Shown here in pieces: positions 56,601 to 63,062 of a stretch of DNA of 63,062 nt. Source of the stretch: Azonexus sp. (lineage in GTDB: Bacteria; Pseudomonadota; Gammaproteobacteria; Burkholderiales; Rhodocyclaceae); the NCBI GenBank assembly GCA_031260295.1, contig JAIRKE010000047.1, forward strand, positions 1 through 63,062, given 5' to 3'. Made by a program: the position numbers and the translations under genes. Positions within the stretch are counted from its first letter, which is position 1, and every line of letters begins with the position of its first letter. Below the pieces are notes generated by a model. It made no database searches and had not been told where the DNA came from. It saw only the letters and a program-made list of their open reading frames with translations.

Positions 56601-57740
56601 TTGCTGGCGACCATGGCCCTGCGCCTGAAAGGCTGCATCCGCACCGACGACTGCGTCGCCCGTCTAGGCGGCGACGAATTCACCATCCTCCTCAACGATC
56701 TGCCCAATCCCGGCGTCGCCGCCGGTATCGCCCAGAACATTTGCCGCACTATCGCCGCGCCACTGGTCGTCGGCAGCCAGGAGGTGGTGATGACCGCCAG
56801 CATCGGTATTTCGCTCTACCCCAACGACGGCGAAGACGTCAGCAGCCTGCTGCGCCACGCCGATACCGCGATGTACCGGGCCAAGCACAGCAGCGGCGGT
56901 TTCTGCTACTACGAGACTGACATGGAATCGGCCATCTCCGACCGCCTGAAAATGGAGAACGACCTGCGCCGGGCGCTCGAGCGCGACGAAATCACGGTTT
57001 TCTACCAGCCGGTGGTCGACACCGTCGGCAGCCGGGTGACTGGGGTCGAGGCCCTGATCCGCTGGCTGCATCCGGAACAAGGCCTGATTCCCCCAAGCGA
57101 CTTCATTCCGATCGCCGAGGAAACCGGCCTGATCCTGGCTCTCGGCGAACACGTGCTACGCTGCGCCTGCGCCCAGGCCCGCGCCTGGATTGACAATGGC
57201 CGCAGCGACCTGTGCGTCGCCGTCAACCTGTCGGCCCGTCAGTTGGAGCAGCCCAACCTGCGCGACATCGTCCACCGTGCGCTCACCGACAGCGGCCTAC
57301 CGCCCTCGGCGCTGGTGCTGGAAATCACCGAGAGCGTGCTGATGGCTCGCGCCGCCGCAAACATCGACCTGCTGCGCGACCTGCGCCAGCTCGGCATCCA
57401 CCTGTCGATCGACGATTTCGGCACCGGCTATTCGTCGCTGTCCTATCTCAAGCATCTGCCAGCCGACACGCTGAAGATCGACCGCTCCTTCATCCAGGAC
57501 GTTCCCGCCGACGAGGACGCGGTGGCCATCGTCACCGGCATCCTGGCGCTGGCCCACAGCCTGCGCATGAAAGTGGTCGCCGAGGGCGTCGAGACCGGTA
57601 CCCAGCGGGAAATGCTGGCCCGGCTCAAATGCGACCAGTTGCAAGGCTACTTGTTCTCCAAACCGCTGCCGGCCGAAGTCATCGAGACCCAGTTGCTGAC
57701 GCCCAAGCGCCGCCGGCGTCAAGCGCGCAAGACCCATTGA
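53700..57740 (+). CDS. Hybrid histidine kinase with REC, HPt, REC, GGDEF and EAL
   Basis: 1346 residues. TM1 (about 20-40), an extracytoplasmic sensor (about 41-175), TM2 (about 180-200) and HAMP come first. HisKA has SHEIRTPLNGVIG (His near 282), and HATPase has NLIGNAVKFTERG and GGSGLGLAISKQ. REC1 (about 515-635) has DLVLMDCAMPEMDG. HPt has AHVIKGAAGNLGA (His near 707). A PQPQPQPQ linker leads to REC2 (about 780-900) with AILMDALMPVMDG. GGDEF (RLGGDEFTILL near 989) and EAL (GVEALIRW near 1116, DDFGTGYSS) are both intact. It joins phosphorelay to c-di-GMP turnover in one chain. Confidence 0.95.
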   Translation: MAYLSGLYSRFRKTTFRRQLAILFTIGVLCVSLLAALATSWQGSRQLHADKLQDGLRISQNLAMQSRLALAFGSTENVAEVFATAASPDITRIEIRHTDGQILFEYGTAMATDTPARPPDANARSAYVDEENAAGWRFVAPVWSLSGPDSPFETTERKDVLLGFVVVEQSKATLEALVREVFLVNFAVSIVFAALFAFSLRQLARRLIRPLADLSATMARAGQGESGLRADLTGPRDLADMAHAFNNMMEALEQREQELRTARDSALRFACLKANFAATVSHEIRTPLNGVIGTLDMLKSGRTTPEQAELLGLAWDSAQYLLELINNILDFSRLEAGRMEVDISNFALQPLIDSILGMFTATAAKHLSLETDIAPEVPPVLSGDPARLRQVLINLIGNAVKFTERGSVKLSVTGSYDGQQLRFEVSDTGIGIAADLRSSIFDSFTQADPTTTRRYGGSGLGLAISKQIVGLLGGEIGVDSNPGTGSRFWFTLPWRAGQLNQASRHPTAEKHLGRHARILIAEDNATNQAVAVGMLRRLGCTCGIASNGAEAVARWREEAWDLVLMDCAMPEMDGFQATAAIRREEVDGRHTPIIAMTANTLAADIEHCREAGMDDHMAKPLTLEALTGHLHRWLHYDDAPAVETGDTVGTAVPALSFDGGVMTCLRDCLGEALGEAIRPFLEDMPGYLQEMEEAIAAGNADTLCRLAHVIKGAAGNLGALAMASVARDMEALAESGTHATGNELLLRLRTEFALIEPTLLAELDEPPSLPQPQPQPQDNAAVVLVVDDDRSTRAALRHALHQSGFRVSEASNGTEALAWLEKHPVDAILMDALMPVMDGFATCHAVKAHPEWQGIPVLMITALNDRHSIERAFEAGASDFIPKPIHLSVVNQRVRRIIDATRAERHVHQLAYNDTLTGLPNRLLFVAHLNDAISHCESNAGMLAVLFLDLDRFKFINDTHGHEAGDQLLATMALRLKGCIRTDDCVARLGGDEFTILLNDLPNPGVAAGIAQNICRTIAAPLVVGSQEVVMTASIGISLYPNDGEDVSSLLRHADTAMYRAKHSSGGFCYYETDMESAISDRLKMENDLRRALERDEITVFYQPVVDTVGSRVTGVEALIRWLHPEQGLIPPSDFIPIAEETGLILALGEHVLRCACAQARAWIDNGRSDLCVAVNLSARQLEQPNLRDIVHRALTDSGLPPSALVLEITESVLMARAAANIDLLRDLRQLGIHLSIDDFGTGYSSLSYLKHLPADTLKIDRSFIQDVPADEDAVAIVTGILALAHSLRMKVVAEGVETGTQREMLARLKCDQLQGYLFSKPLPAEVIETQLLTPKRRRRQARKTH
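56007..56030 (+). repeat. Hexanucleotide tandem repeat in the hybrid kinase gene
   Basis: Three exact CCGCAG copies followed by CCGCAA encode alternating Pro-Gln (PQPQPQPQ) in the linker between HPt and REC2. Slippage would change linker length by two residues per unit without breaking the frame. Confidence 0.9.
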
Positions 57741-57743
57741 GCC

Positions 57744-57762
57744 CTGCCTGTTTTTTAGGCAG
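57744..57762 (+). terminator. Short hairpin after the hybrid kinase gene
   Basis: CTGCCT pairs with AGGCAG around a T-rich loop, just after the stop codon. The stem is only six bases, so it is a weak candidate. Confidence 0.35.
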
Positions 57763-57882
57763 TCGCATTTTTCCTTTCCCGTTCAACCACTTCCGCGACT
57801 TTTCCTGAGCTTGTCCACAGACTTGCCCGACCGATACGGGGATAAGCCGGCCCGCTACCGGCGCCGCAACTGTGGCACACGC

Positions 57883-58548
57883 TCATCCGAGGCTCACCCG
57901 ACAGCGCCACAGTTGATGGCCAGAGGCGAGGTATTTCTTCTCGAACGGCGTCATCGGATCCTCGGTCCGCCACGACTCGGCGACTACCGGCTGGCCGCTC
58001 AGCCAGCCCAGCGCCAGCGTCATTTCCTCGATGTAGATGCGCCAGTTGCTGCGGCATTCCAGTTCGCCACCCAGTTCGCGCCACACCGGAAACACCGCAT
58101 GCCCATGCCAGCGCCGGGCGAGATGGCCGATCTTCGGCCATGGATTCGGGTACAGGTTGTAGTGGCGCGCCAGGCAGATACCGTTTTCCGCCAGCAGGCG
58201 CCAGAAATCAACCAGATCGGCGCGCAGCAGCAAGGCGTTGGCCGGCAGCGGCTGCGGCTTGCCACGGTTGAGGCGATCCAGTGACTGGTCGATGCCGAGC
58301 ACGAAATGGTCGGGATAGCGCTCGGCTAGGCGCTGCGTGCTCCAGCCGACGCCACAGCCGGCATCGAGAATCAGCGGCGCCCGTGGATTCCAGTCGGCAT
58401 GGGCGGCCAGCGCCGCCGCCAACGCCGCCCGGTTGTAGTCGAGAATCGGTTTGCGAAACGGATGGGCCAGATGGCGGCGCACCAATGCCTCCAGGTCGCG
58501 GTGCGGCCCGTCCTGGGCGCTGGCGATCAAACGCGAGTGAGCCTGCAT
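57883..58548 (-). CDS. TrmB-like tRNA (guanine-N7)-methyltransferase family protein
   Basis: 221 residues from ATG 58548, preceded by GGAGAAAGG; the longer frame from 58671 is not supported. The SAM-binding strand is LILDAGCGVGWSTQRLAERYP (residues ~73-93), followed by VLGIDQS. LYPNPWPKIGHLARRWHGHA corresponds to the TrmB catalytic DPWPKxRHxKRR motif, with Asp replaced by Asn and the second part altered. C-terminal TPFEKKYLASGHQLWRC matches the family's substrate loop. So it is a TrmB paralogue; whether it acts on tRNA G46 is uncertain. A canonical trmB may exist elsewhere. Confidence 0.8.
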   Translation of the reverse strand: MQAHSRLIASAQDGPHRDLEALVRRHLAHPFRKPILDYNRAALAAALAAHADWNPRAPLILDAGCGVGWSTQRLAERYPDHFVLGIDQSLDRLNRGKPQPLPANALLLRADLVDFWRLLAENGICLARHYNLYPNPWPKIGHLARRWHGHAVFPVWRELGGELECRSNWRIYIEEMTLALGWLSGQPVVAESWRTEDPMTPFEKKYLASGHQLWRCRVSLG

Positions 58549-58569
58549 CAGCCTTTCTCCGGGCGCGAA

Positions 58570-58758
58570 ATGGCGAAACAGGCAGAGACAAGACGAAAGC
58601 TGAAAGTGAACGGCACGGCAGGCATCTGGAACAACAATCCGGGCAACCCGGCAGGGTCGCCATTGTCGCAAAAAATCATTGGCGCCGCGCCGCCGAAACG
58701 ACCGCCGACAAAACCCCTGAAGCCCTGCCCGCCCAACGACCGCTACTGCGTGCGCTGA
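58570..58758 (+). CDS. Possible small basic/proline-rich protein
   Basis: 62 residues from ATG 58570 (MAKQAETRRKLKVNGTAG). The C-terminus is Pro/Lys-rich (PPKRPPTKPLKPCPPN) with two Cys. It lies in the divergent space between the TrmB-like gene and the convergent PilB-like gene. There is no clear ribosome site, and I recognise no family. It could be real, or an open frame over the promoter region. Confidence 0.3.
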   Translation: MAKQAETRRKLKVNGTAGIWNNNPGNPAGSPLSQKIIGAAPPKRPPTKPLKPCPPNDRYCVR

Positions 58759-58765
58759 ACCTTGC

Positions 58766-60559
58766 TCAAGCCTCGTCGGCCGGCGGCGCCACCTTGATGA
58801 TCTCTTCCAGCGAGGTGACGCCTTGGGCCGCCTTCACCGCCCCGGAAATACGCAGCGGCCGCATGCCTTCGCGGTAGCACTGATCGCGCAGGCGGGCCAC
58901 TTCCATCTGCGGCGTGATCAGCTTGCGCACCTCGACCGAGTTAAGCAGGATTTCGTAGATGCCGACGCGCCCGGTGTAACCGGTCATCCTGCATTCGAGA
59001 CAGCCGACCGGCTGCCATAACTGCGCCGGTTCCGCCGCCTTCCACGGCGCCACCAACGCGCGCCAGGCCGCCCGCTGCTCGTCGCTGACCGGTATTGCCT
59101 TCTTGCATTGCGGGCAGAGCGTGCGCACCAGGCGCTGCGCCATGATGCCGAGCAGGGTCGAGTTGATCAGGTAGGCCGGCACGCCCAGGTCGAGCAGGCG
59201 AGTGACGGCCGAGGGCGCGTCGTTGGTGTGCAGGGTTGACAGCACCAGGTGGCCGGTCAGCGCGGCCTGCACCGCCATTTCCGCCGTTTCCAGGTCGCGG
59301 ATCTCGCCGATCATGACGATATCCGGGTCCTGACGCATCAATGCCCGCACGCCGTCGGCGAAACCGATGTCGATGCTGTGCTGGACCTGCATCTGGTTGA
59401 ACGAGTCCTCGACCATCTCGATCGGATCCTCGATGGTGCAGACATTGACTTCCGGCGTCGCCAGTTGCTTGAGCGTCGTATACAGCGTCGTCGTCTTGCC
59501 CGAGCCGGTCGGGCCGGTGACCAGCACGATGCCGTTCGGCGCGGCGGTCATCTGTTGCCAGCGCCCCCGATCATCGTCGGAGAAGCCGAGGGCGCGGAAG
59601 TCGCGGACCAGGACTTCCGGGTCGAAGATGCGCATCACCAGTTTTTCGCCAAAGGCCGTCGGCAGCGTGGACAGGCGCAACTCGACTTCCTGGCCGCCCG
59701 GCGTGCGCGTCTTGATGCGTCCGTCCTGCGGGCGACGCTTCTCGATCACGTCCATGCGTCCGAGCAACTTGATGCGGCTGGTCATCGCGTTCATCACCGT
59801 CATCGGGATCTGGTACACCTGATGCAGCACCCCGTCGATGCGAAAACGCACGATGCCCATATCTCGCCGTGGCTCGATGTGGATATCGGAAGCACGCTGG
59901 TCAAAGGCGTATTGCCACAGCCAGTCGACGATATGGACGATGTGCTGGTCATTGGCATCGAACTGGCGGTTGCCTTTACCCAGTTCGACCAGTTGCTCGA
60001 AACTCGACAGGCCGGCCGTGGTTTCGCCACGCGCCGCCGCCTTCTTGACCGACTTGGCCAGGTTGAAGAATTCGACCAGATAACGGCCGATATCCTCAGG
60101 ATTGGCCAGCACCCGGCGAATGTCCTTGCGCAGGATTGGCCGCAATTCCTCGACCCATTCGCGGATAAACGGCTCGGCGGTGGCGACCACCACCTCCCGT
60201 GTCGTGACCTGCACCGGAAGAATGCCGAAACGCGCCGCATAAGCGCTGGACATGACCTCGGCAACGCCGGTGAAATCGATCTTGAGCGGATCGATGTGCA
60301 GATAGTCGAGGCCGCAACGCCTGGCCAGCCACTCGGTCAAGGTCTCCAGCCCGAGCAGACGGCCCCGCGGCTTCAAGGAAGGCCATTTCTGGTCGGCAAT
60401 GACGATCAGCGGGTGAATCTTGCCGCCGTGCAGCCGCTGCTCCTGCTTCAGGGCATCGGCCGTCTCGGCCGCCACCAGGCCGTCATGGACCATCATCTGC
60501 AACACCTCGGCCAGGGTCAGCCGGTGTTCGCTCACGGATTTGTCATTCATCAGCGGCAA
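58766..60559 (-). CDS. PilB/GspE-type secretion or pilus assembly ATPase
   Basis: 597 residues. An N-terminal GspE/PilB domain (about 60-165) precedes the ATPase core with ASDIHIEPRRDMGIVRFRIDG, Walker A GPTGSGKTTTLYTTL near residue 345, the Asp box TIEDPIE, and Walker B/His box GEIRDLETAEMA, LSTLHTNDAPSA. The zinc tetracysteine is CPQCKK and CLECRMTGYTGRVG. It powers pseudopilus or type IV pilus assembly at the inner membrane. No pilC/gspF or pilin genes are adjacent, so the machine it serves is not known; it is longer than PilB by an N-terminal variant. Confidence 0.9.
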   Translation of the reverse strand: MPLMNDKSVSEHRLTLAEVLQMMVHDGLVAAETADALKQEQRLHGGKIHPLIVIADQKWPSLKPRGRLLGLETLTEWLARRCGLDYLHIDPLKIDFTGVAEVMSSAYAARFGILPVQVTTREVVVATAEPFIREWVEELRPILRKDIRRVLANPEDIGRYLVEFFNLAKSVKKAAARGETTAGLSSFEQLVELGKGNRQFDANDQHIVHIVDWLWQYAFDQRASDIHIEPRRDMGIVRFRIDGVLHQVYQIPMTVMNAMTSRIKLLGRMDVIEKRRPQDGRIKTRTPGGQEVELRLSTLPTAFGEKLVMRIFDPEVLVRDFRALGFSDDDRGRWQQMTAAPNGIVLVTGPTGSGKTTTLYTTLKQLATPEVNVCTIEDPIEMVEDSFNQMQVQHSIDIGFADGVRALMRQDPDIVMIGEIRDLETAEMAVQAALTGHLVLSTLHTNDAPSAVTRLLDLGVPAYLINSTLLGIMAQRLVRTLCPQCKKAIPVSDEQRAAWRALVAPWKAAEPAQLWQPVGCLECRMTGYTGRVGIYEILLNSVEVRKLITPQMEVARLRDQCYREGMRPLRISGAVKAAQGVTSLEEIIKVAPPADEA

Positions 60560-60580
60560 TATAGCATGCCCTTTCGCCGT

Positions 60581-60796
60581 TCATCCGCGCCGCCGCAGCG
60601 GTTCAAGCAGGCTGCGCAAGGCGTTGTGGTCGAGTTCGTATATCAGGGCCAACAGCCGGCCGAGCTCGCCCTTGGGGAAACCGTTACGGGCGAACCAACC
60701 GAGATAGTGGCCGGGCAGATCGGCGAGCAGCCGCCCCTGGTACTTGCCAAAGGGCATGCGCCATTCGACGAGTTTTTGCAGGTCTTCCGGTTGCAT
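60581..60796 (-). CDS. DUF3820 family small protein
   Basis: 71 residues: WRMPFGKYQGRLLADLPGHY and LGWFARNGFPKGELGRLLAL are the DUF3820 signature. These proteins have been called putative quorum-sensing-regulated virulence factors, but the activity is unknown and the Met-Pro-Phe-Gly-Lys-Tyr pattern also occurs in exonuclease-associated domains. The ATG is at 60796, directly after the terminator of htpG, with no obvious ribosome site of its own. It ends 21 bases before the ATPase gene starts. Confidence 0.85.
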   Translation of the reverse strand: MQPEDLQKLVEWRMPFGKYQGRLLADLPGHYLGWFARNGFPKGELGRLLALIYELDHNALRSLLEPLRRRG

Positions 60797-60821
60797 GAAA
60801 AAACGGGGCTTTCGCCCCGTT
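60797..60821 (-). terminator. Rho-independent terminator of htpG
   Basis: AACGGGGC (60802-60809) pairs with GCCCCGTT (60814-60821), and the minus strand continues into TTTTTT immediately before the DUF3820 start codon. Confidence 0.9.
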
Positions 60822-60825
60822 CTCC

Positions 60826-62748
60826 TTATTTGCCAGACAAAGCCATCATCAGGTCATTGATGCGCCTGACGAAACCGGCCGGATCATCGAGCTGGCCGCC
60901 TTCGGCAAGTTGCGCTTGCTCGAACAGCAGGGTTGCCCAGTCGGCGAAACGCGCCTCCTCGTATTTCAAGCGCATCACCGCCGGGTGCTGCGGGTTGATT
61001 TCGAGAATGGGCACGGCGTTAGGCGCTTTCTGTCCGGCGGCTTTCAGGAGGCGGGCCAAGTTGCCGGAGGGATCGTGCTCGTCGGAAACCAGACAGGACG
61101 GCGAATCGGTCAGGCGGTGGGTGATGCGCACGTCCTTGATCTTGTCGCCGAGCGCGGTCTTGATCTTTTCCAGCAAATCCTTGTATTCGTCGGCGGCTTT
61201 TTCGGCTTCCTGCTTCTCGGCTTCATCCTCCAGCTTGCCGAGATCGAGGCCGCCCTTGGCGACGGATTGCAGCGGCTTGCCGTCGAATTCGGTGAGGTGG
61301 CCGACCACCCATTCGTCGACGCGGTCAGAGAGCAGCAACACCTCGATGCCCTTCTTTTTAAAGATTTCCAGATGCGGGCTGTTTTTCGCAGCATTGAAGC
61401 TGTCGGCGGTGACGAAATAAATCTTCCCCTGGCCTTCCTTCATGCGGCTAATGTAATCGGCCAGCGAAACGACCTGCTGTTCGCCGTCGCCGTGCGTCGA
61501 GGCAAAGCGCAGCAGGCCGGCGATCTTGTCTTTGTTGGCAAAATCCTCGCCGACACCTTCCTTCAGCACGGCGCCGAAGGCTTCCCAGAACTTGGCGTAT
61601 TTCTCCTTGTCCGCCGCTTCCTCGCTACTGGCCAAGCCTTCGAGCATGGCCAGCACCTTGCGCGCGCAACCGTTGCGGATATTGTCGATGTCCTTGCTCT
61701 GTTGCAGGATTTCGCGCGATACATTGAGCGGCAGATCGGCCGAATCGACGACGCCGCGCACGAAGCGCAGATACATCGGCATCAGTTGTTCGGCGTCGTC
61801 CATGATGAAGACGCGGCGGACATAGAGCTTGATGCCGTGACGGGCATTGCGGTCCCACAAATCGAACGGAGCGCGGGCCGGGATGTACAGCAGTTGCGTG
61901 TACTCCTGCTTGCCCTCAACGCGGGCATGCGTCCAGCACAGCGGATCTTCGAAATCGTGGGCAACGTGCTTGTAGAACTCCTTGTACTGCTCGTCACTAA
62001 TGTCCGACTTGCCGCGCACCCACAGCGCGCTGGCCTGGTTGACCGTCTCATCCTCCTCGGTCACGACCTGCTCGCCTTTATCCTTGTCCCACTCCTCCTT
62101 CTTCATCACGATCGGCAGGGTAATGTGGTCCGAGTACTTACGGATGATGGATTTCAGCTTCCAACTACTAAGGAAATCGTCCTCGCCCTCGCGTAGATGC
62201 AGAATCACGTCGGTGCCGCGGCCAACCTTGTCGACCATCTCGACGCTGTACTCGCCCTCGCCAGCCGACTCCCACTTCACCGCCTGGCCGGCCTCGACGC
62301 CGGCACGACGGGAAATCACCGTGACCTTGTCGGCGACGATGAAGGAAGAATAAAAACCGACGCCGAACTGGCCGATCAGGTGCGCATCCTTGGCCTGGTC
62401 GCCGGTCAATGCCGAGAAAAACTCCTTGGTCCCCGACTTGGCGATAGTGCCGAGATGGGCAACCGCCTCATCGCGCGACAAGCCGACGCCGTTATCGGAA
62501 ATGGTGACTGTGCGTGCTTCCTTGTCGAAAGCGACGCGAATCCGCAACTCACTATCGTCACCGTACAGCGCGGTATTGTTCAGTGCCTCGAAGCGCAGCT
62601 TGTCGCATGCATCGGAGGCGTTGGAGATCAGTTCGCGCAAGGAAATTTCCTTGTTGCTGTACAAGGAATGGATCATCAAATGCAGCAGTTGCTTGACTTC
62701 CGTCTGGAAGCCGAGGGTCTCGCGGTTAGCGGTGGCGGACTCGGACAT
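60826..62748 (-). CDS. htpG: Chaperone HtpG (Hsp90)
   Basis: 640 residues from ATG 62748 ([20 protein letters not shown]), with GGAG upstream; the longer frame to 62820 covers the promoter. The N-terminal ATPase has [34 protein letters not shown] and [17 protein letters not shown]. The middle domain has NVSREILQQ, with the conserved Arg of ATP hydrolysis. The C-terminal dimerisation domain ends LMMALSGK. It is a stress chaperone and client-maturation factor in the cytoplasm. A sigma-32 promoter is visible upstream. Confidence 0.97.
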   Translation of the reverse strand: MSESATANRETLGFQTEVKQLLHLMIHSLYSNKEISLRELISNASDACDKLRFEALNNTALYGDDSELRIRVAFDKEARTVTISDNGVGLSRDEAVAHLGTIAKSGTKEFFSALTGDQAKDAHLIGQFGVGFYSSFIVADKVTVISRRAGVEAGQAVKWESAGEGEYSVEMVDKVGRGTDVILHLREGEDDFLSSWKLKSIIRKYSDHITLPIVMKKEEWDKDKGEQVVTEEDETVNQASALWVRGKSDISDEQYKEFYKHVAHDFEDPLCWTHARVEGKQEYTQLLYIPARAPFDLWDRNARHGIKLYVRRVFIMDDAEQLMPMYLRFVRGVVDSADLPLNVSREILQQSKDIDNIRNGCARKVLAMLEGLASSEEAADKEKYAKFWEAFGAVLKEGVGEDFANKDKIAGLLRFASTHGDGEQQVVSLADYISRMKEGQGKIYFVTADSFNAAKNSPHLEIFKKKGIEVLLLSDRVDEWVVGHLTEFDGKPLQSVAKGGLDLGKLEDEAEKQEAEKAADEYKDLLEKIKTALGDKIKDVRITHRLTDSPSCLVSDEHDPSGNLARLLKAAGQKAPNAVPILEINPQHPAVMRLKYEEARFADWATLLFEQAQLAEGGQLDDPAGFVRRINDLMMALSGK

Positions 62749-62792
62749 GCTTGAAACTCCCAATCGAGATAACAACAAAAAGGTGAGTTCCG

Positions 62793-62821
62793 AAATGGGG
62801 CCATCCCCCCCCGATTTCAAG
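62793..62821 (-). promoter_or_regulatory. Sigma-32 (RpoH) promoter of htpG
   Basis: On the minus strand CTTGAAA (62815-62821) is followed by a 14-base spacer and CCCCATTT (62793-62800). Both boxes match the heat-shock consensus completely. The spacer contains a run of eight G. Confidence 0.92.
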
Positions 62822-62858
62822 TCCTGAATTCAGCTTCTACCGGTTTTTTTTGTACGGT

Positions 62859-62893
62859 CGTTTAATCCGTGCTATGCGCACGTTTAATCCGTG
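62859..62893. repeat. Tandem direct repeat upstream of htpG
   Basis: CGTTTAATCCGTG occurs at 62859-62871 and again at 62881-62893, 22 bases apart (about two helical turns), between the rRNA terminator and the htpG promoter. Confidence 0.8.
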
Positions 62894-62899
62894 AACGTT

Positions 62900-62934
62900 A
62901 AAACCCCCTCAGACCAGAGGTCTGAGGGGGTTTT
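62900..62934 (-). terminator. Terminator of the rRNA operon
   Basis: AAAACCCCCTCAGACC (62900-62915) pairs perfectly with GGTCTGAGGGGGTTTT (62919-62934) around AGA, just downstream of the 5S gene on the minus strand. Confidence 0.95.
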
Positions 62935-62944
62935 GCATGGGGAA

Positions 62945-63059
62945 GCCTGGCGGTGACCTACTTTCGCGAGCGAGGTGCTCACTATCATTGGCGCTCATCT
63001 GTTTCACGGTCCTGTTCGGGAAGGGAAGGGGTGGGTCCAGAAGGCTATTGCCGCCAAGC
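62945..63059 (-). rRNA. rrf: 5S ribosomal RNA
   Basis: The minus strand begins GCTTGGCGGC and ends CCGCCAGGC, which pair as helix I. Between them are the conserved CCCACCCCTTCCC, CCGAACAGGACCGTGAAAC and GAAAGTAGGTCACCGCC blocks. The size is about 115 bases. This is the promoter-distal end of an rRNA operon whose 23S and 16S genes lie beyond the window's right edge. Confidence 0.96.
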
Positions 63060-63062
63060 GTA

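Noticed and set aside
57820..57885. Cobalamin-riboswitch-like words (CCGCAACTGTGG after GGGGATAAGCCGG)
   Set aside because: Only the B12-box-like core is present; the remaining conserved blocks would fall in coding sequence of the TrmB-like gene, and no B12 gene follows in that orientation.
1..63062. CRISPR arrays, tRNA genes, transposases or phage genes
   Set aside because: None seen: no regular repeat-spacer series, no cloverleaf with CCA-type end, and no recognisable transposase or phage protein among the coding regions.

Overview
The window is a GC-rich bacterial chromosome segment. Gene content and order point to a betaproteobacterium, most likely Rhodocyclales (Dechloromonas/Azonexus-like). 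The evidence is a GntR-mdh / sdhCDAB-sdhE-gltA-sucA-sucB-lpd TCA block, NnrS, bacteriohemerythrin, a NIT-domain regulator, multihaem cytochrome genes, and a 5S rRNA of betaproteobacterial type. Species assignment is inference; no 16S is present.

Layout. 1-6.0 kb: housekeeping genes (RpfE-like fragment, recJ, prfB with its programmed frameshift, a cupin, a periplasmic protein, lysS), an order recalling the Xanthomonas rpf neighbourhood. 6.0-7.0 kb: two small, AT-richer membrane-protein genes bounded by integron-type core sites, inserted directly in front of mnmC. 7-15 kb: mnmC, an unknown gene, metY, a three-gene cytochrome c/b561 operon, and a zapE / secretin-like / small membrane protein operon. 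15.1-15.8 kb: a 137-bp MITE-like inverted repeat next to another cassette-like membrane gene with an attC-like 3' end. 15.8-29.5 kb: the TCA block on the minus strand (lpd, sucB, sucA; gltA; sdhE-B-A-D-C), its GntR regulator, and mdh plus a CitE-like gene on the plus strand. 29.5-43.8 kb: truC, an outer-membrane/periplasmic set (porin, PstS-like protein, 25-residue membrane peptide), a nitronate monooxygenase-like gene, nnrS, a chemoreceptor, psd, a metallo-beta-lactamase-fold protein, a beta-helix protein, a NIT-PAS-GGDEF-EAL protein and bacteriohemerythrin. 43.9-46.6 kb: acnB. 46.9-50.4 kb: an unusual operon of one acetolactate-synthase-like ThDP enzyme and two divergent citrate-synthase-like proteins. 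50.5-57.7 kb: a TonB receptor, a solute-binding protein and a 1346-residue hybrid kinase with REC, HPt, REC, GGDEF and EAL. 57.9-63.1 kb: a TrmB-like methyltransferase, a PilB/GspE-type ATPase, a DUF3820 protein, htpG with a textbook sigma-32 promoter, and the 3' end of an rRNA operon (5S plus terminator, minus strand).

The most distinctive observations are: (i) three integron-cassette-like units with matching core sites and no integrase in the window; (ii) the ThDP enzyme plus paired degenerate citrate-synthase-like operon; (iii) the TonB receptor / binding protein / giant hybrid kinase gene set; (iv) a palindrome at the gntR-mdh promoter with weaker look-alikes at sdhC, sucA and acnB; (v) a G8 tract inside the sigma-32 promoter spacer of htpG. 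No CRISPR array, tRNA gene, transposase or prophage was found.
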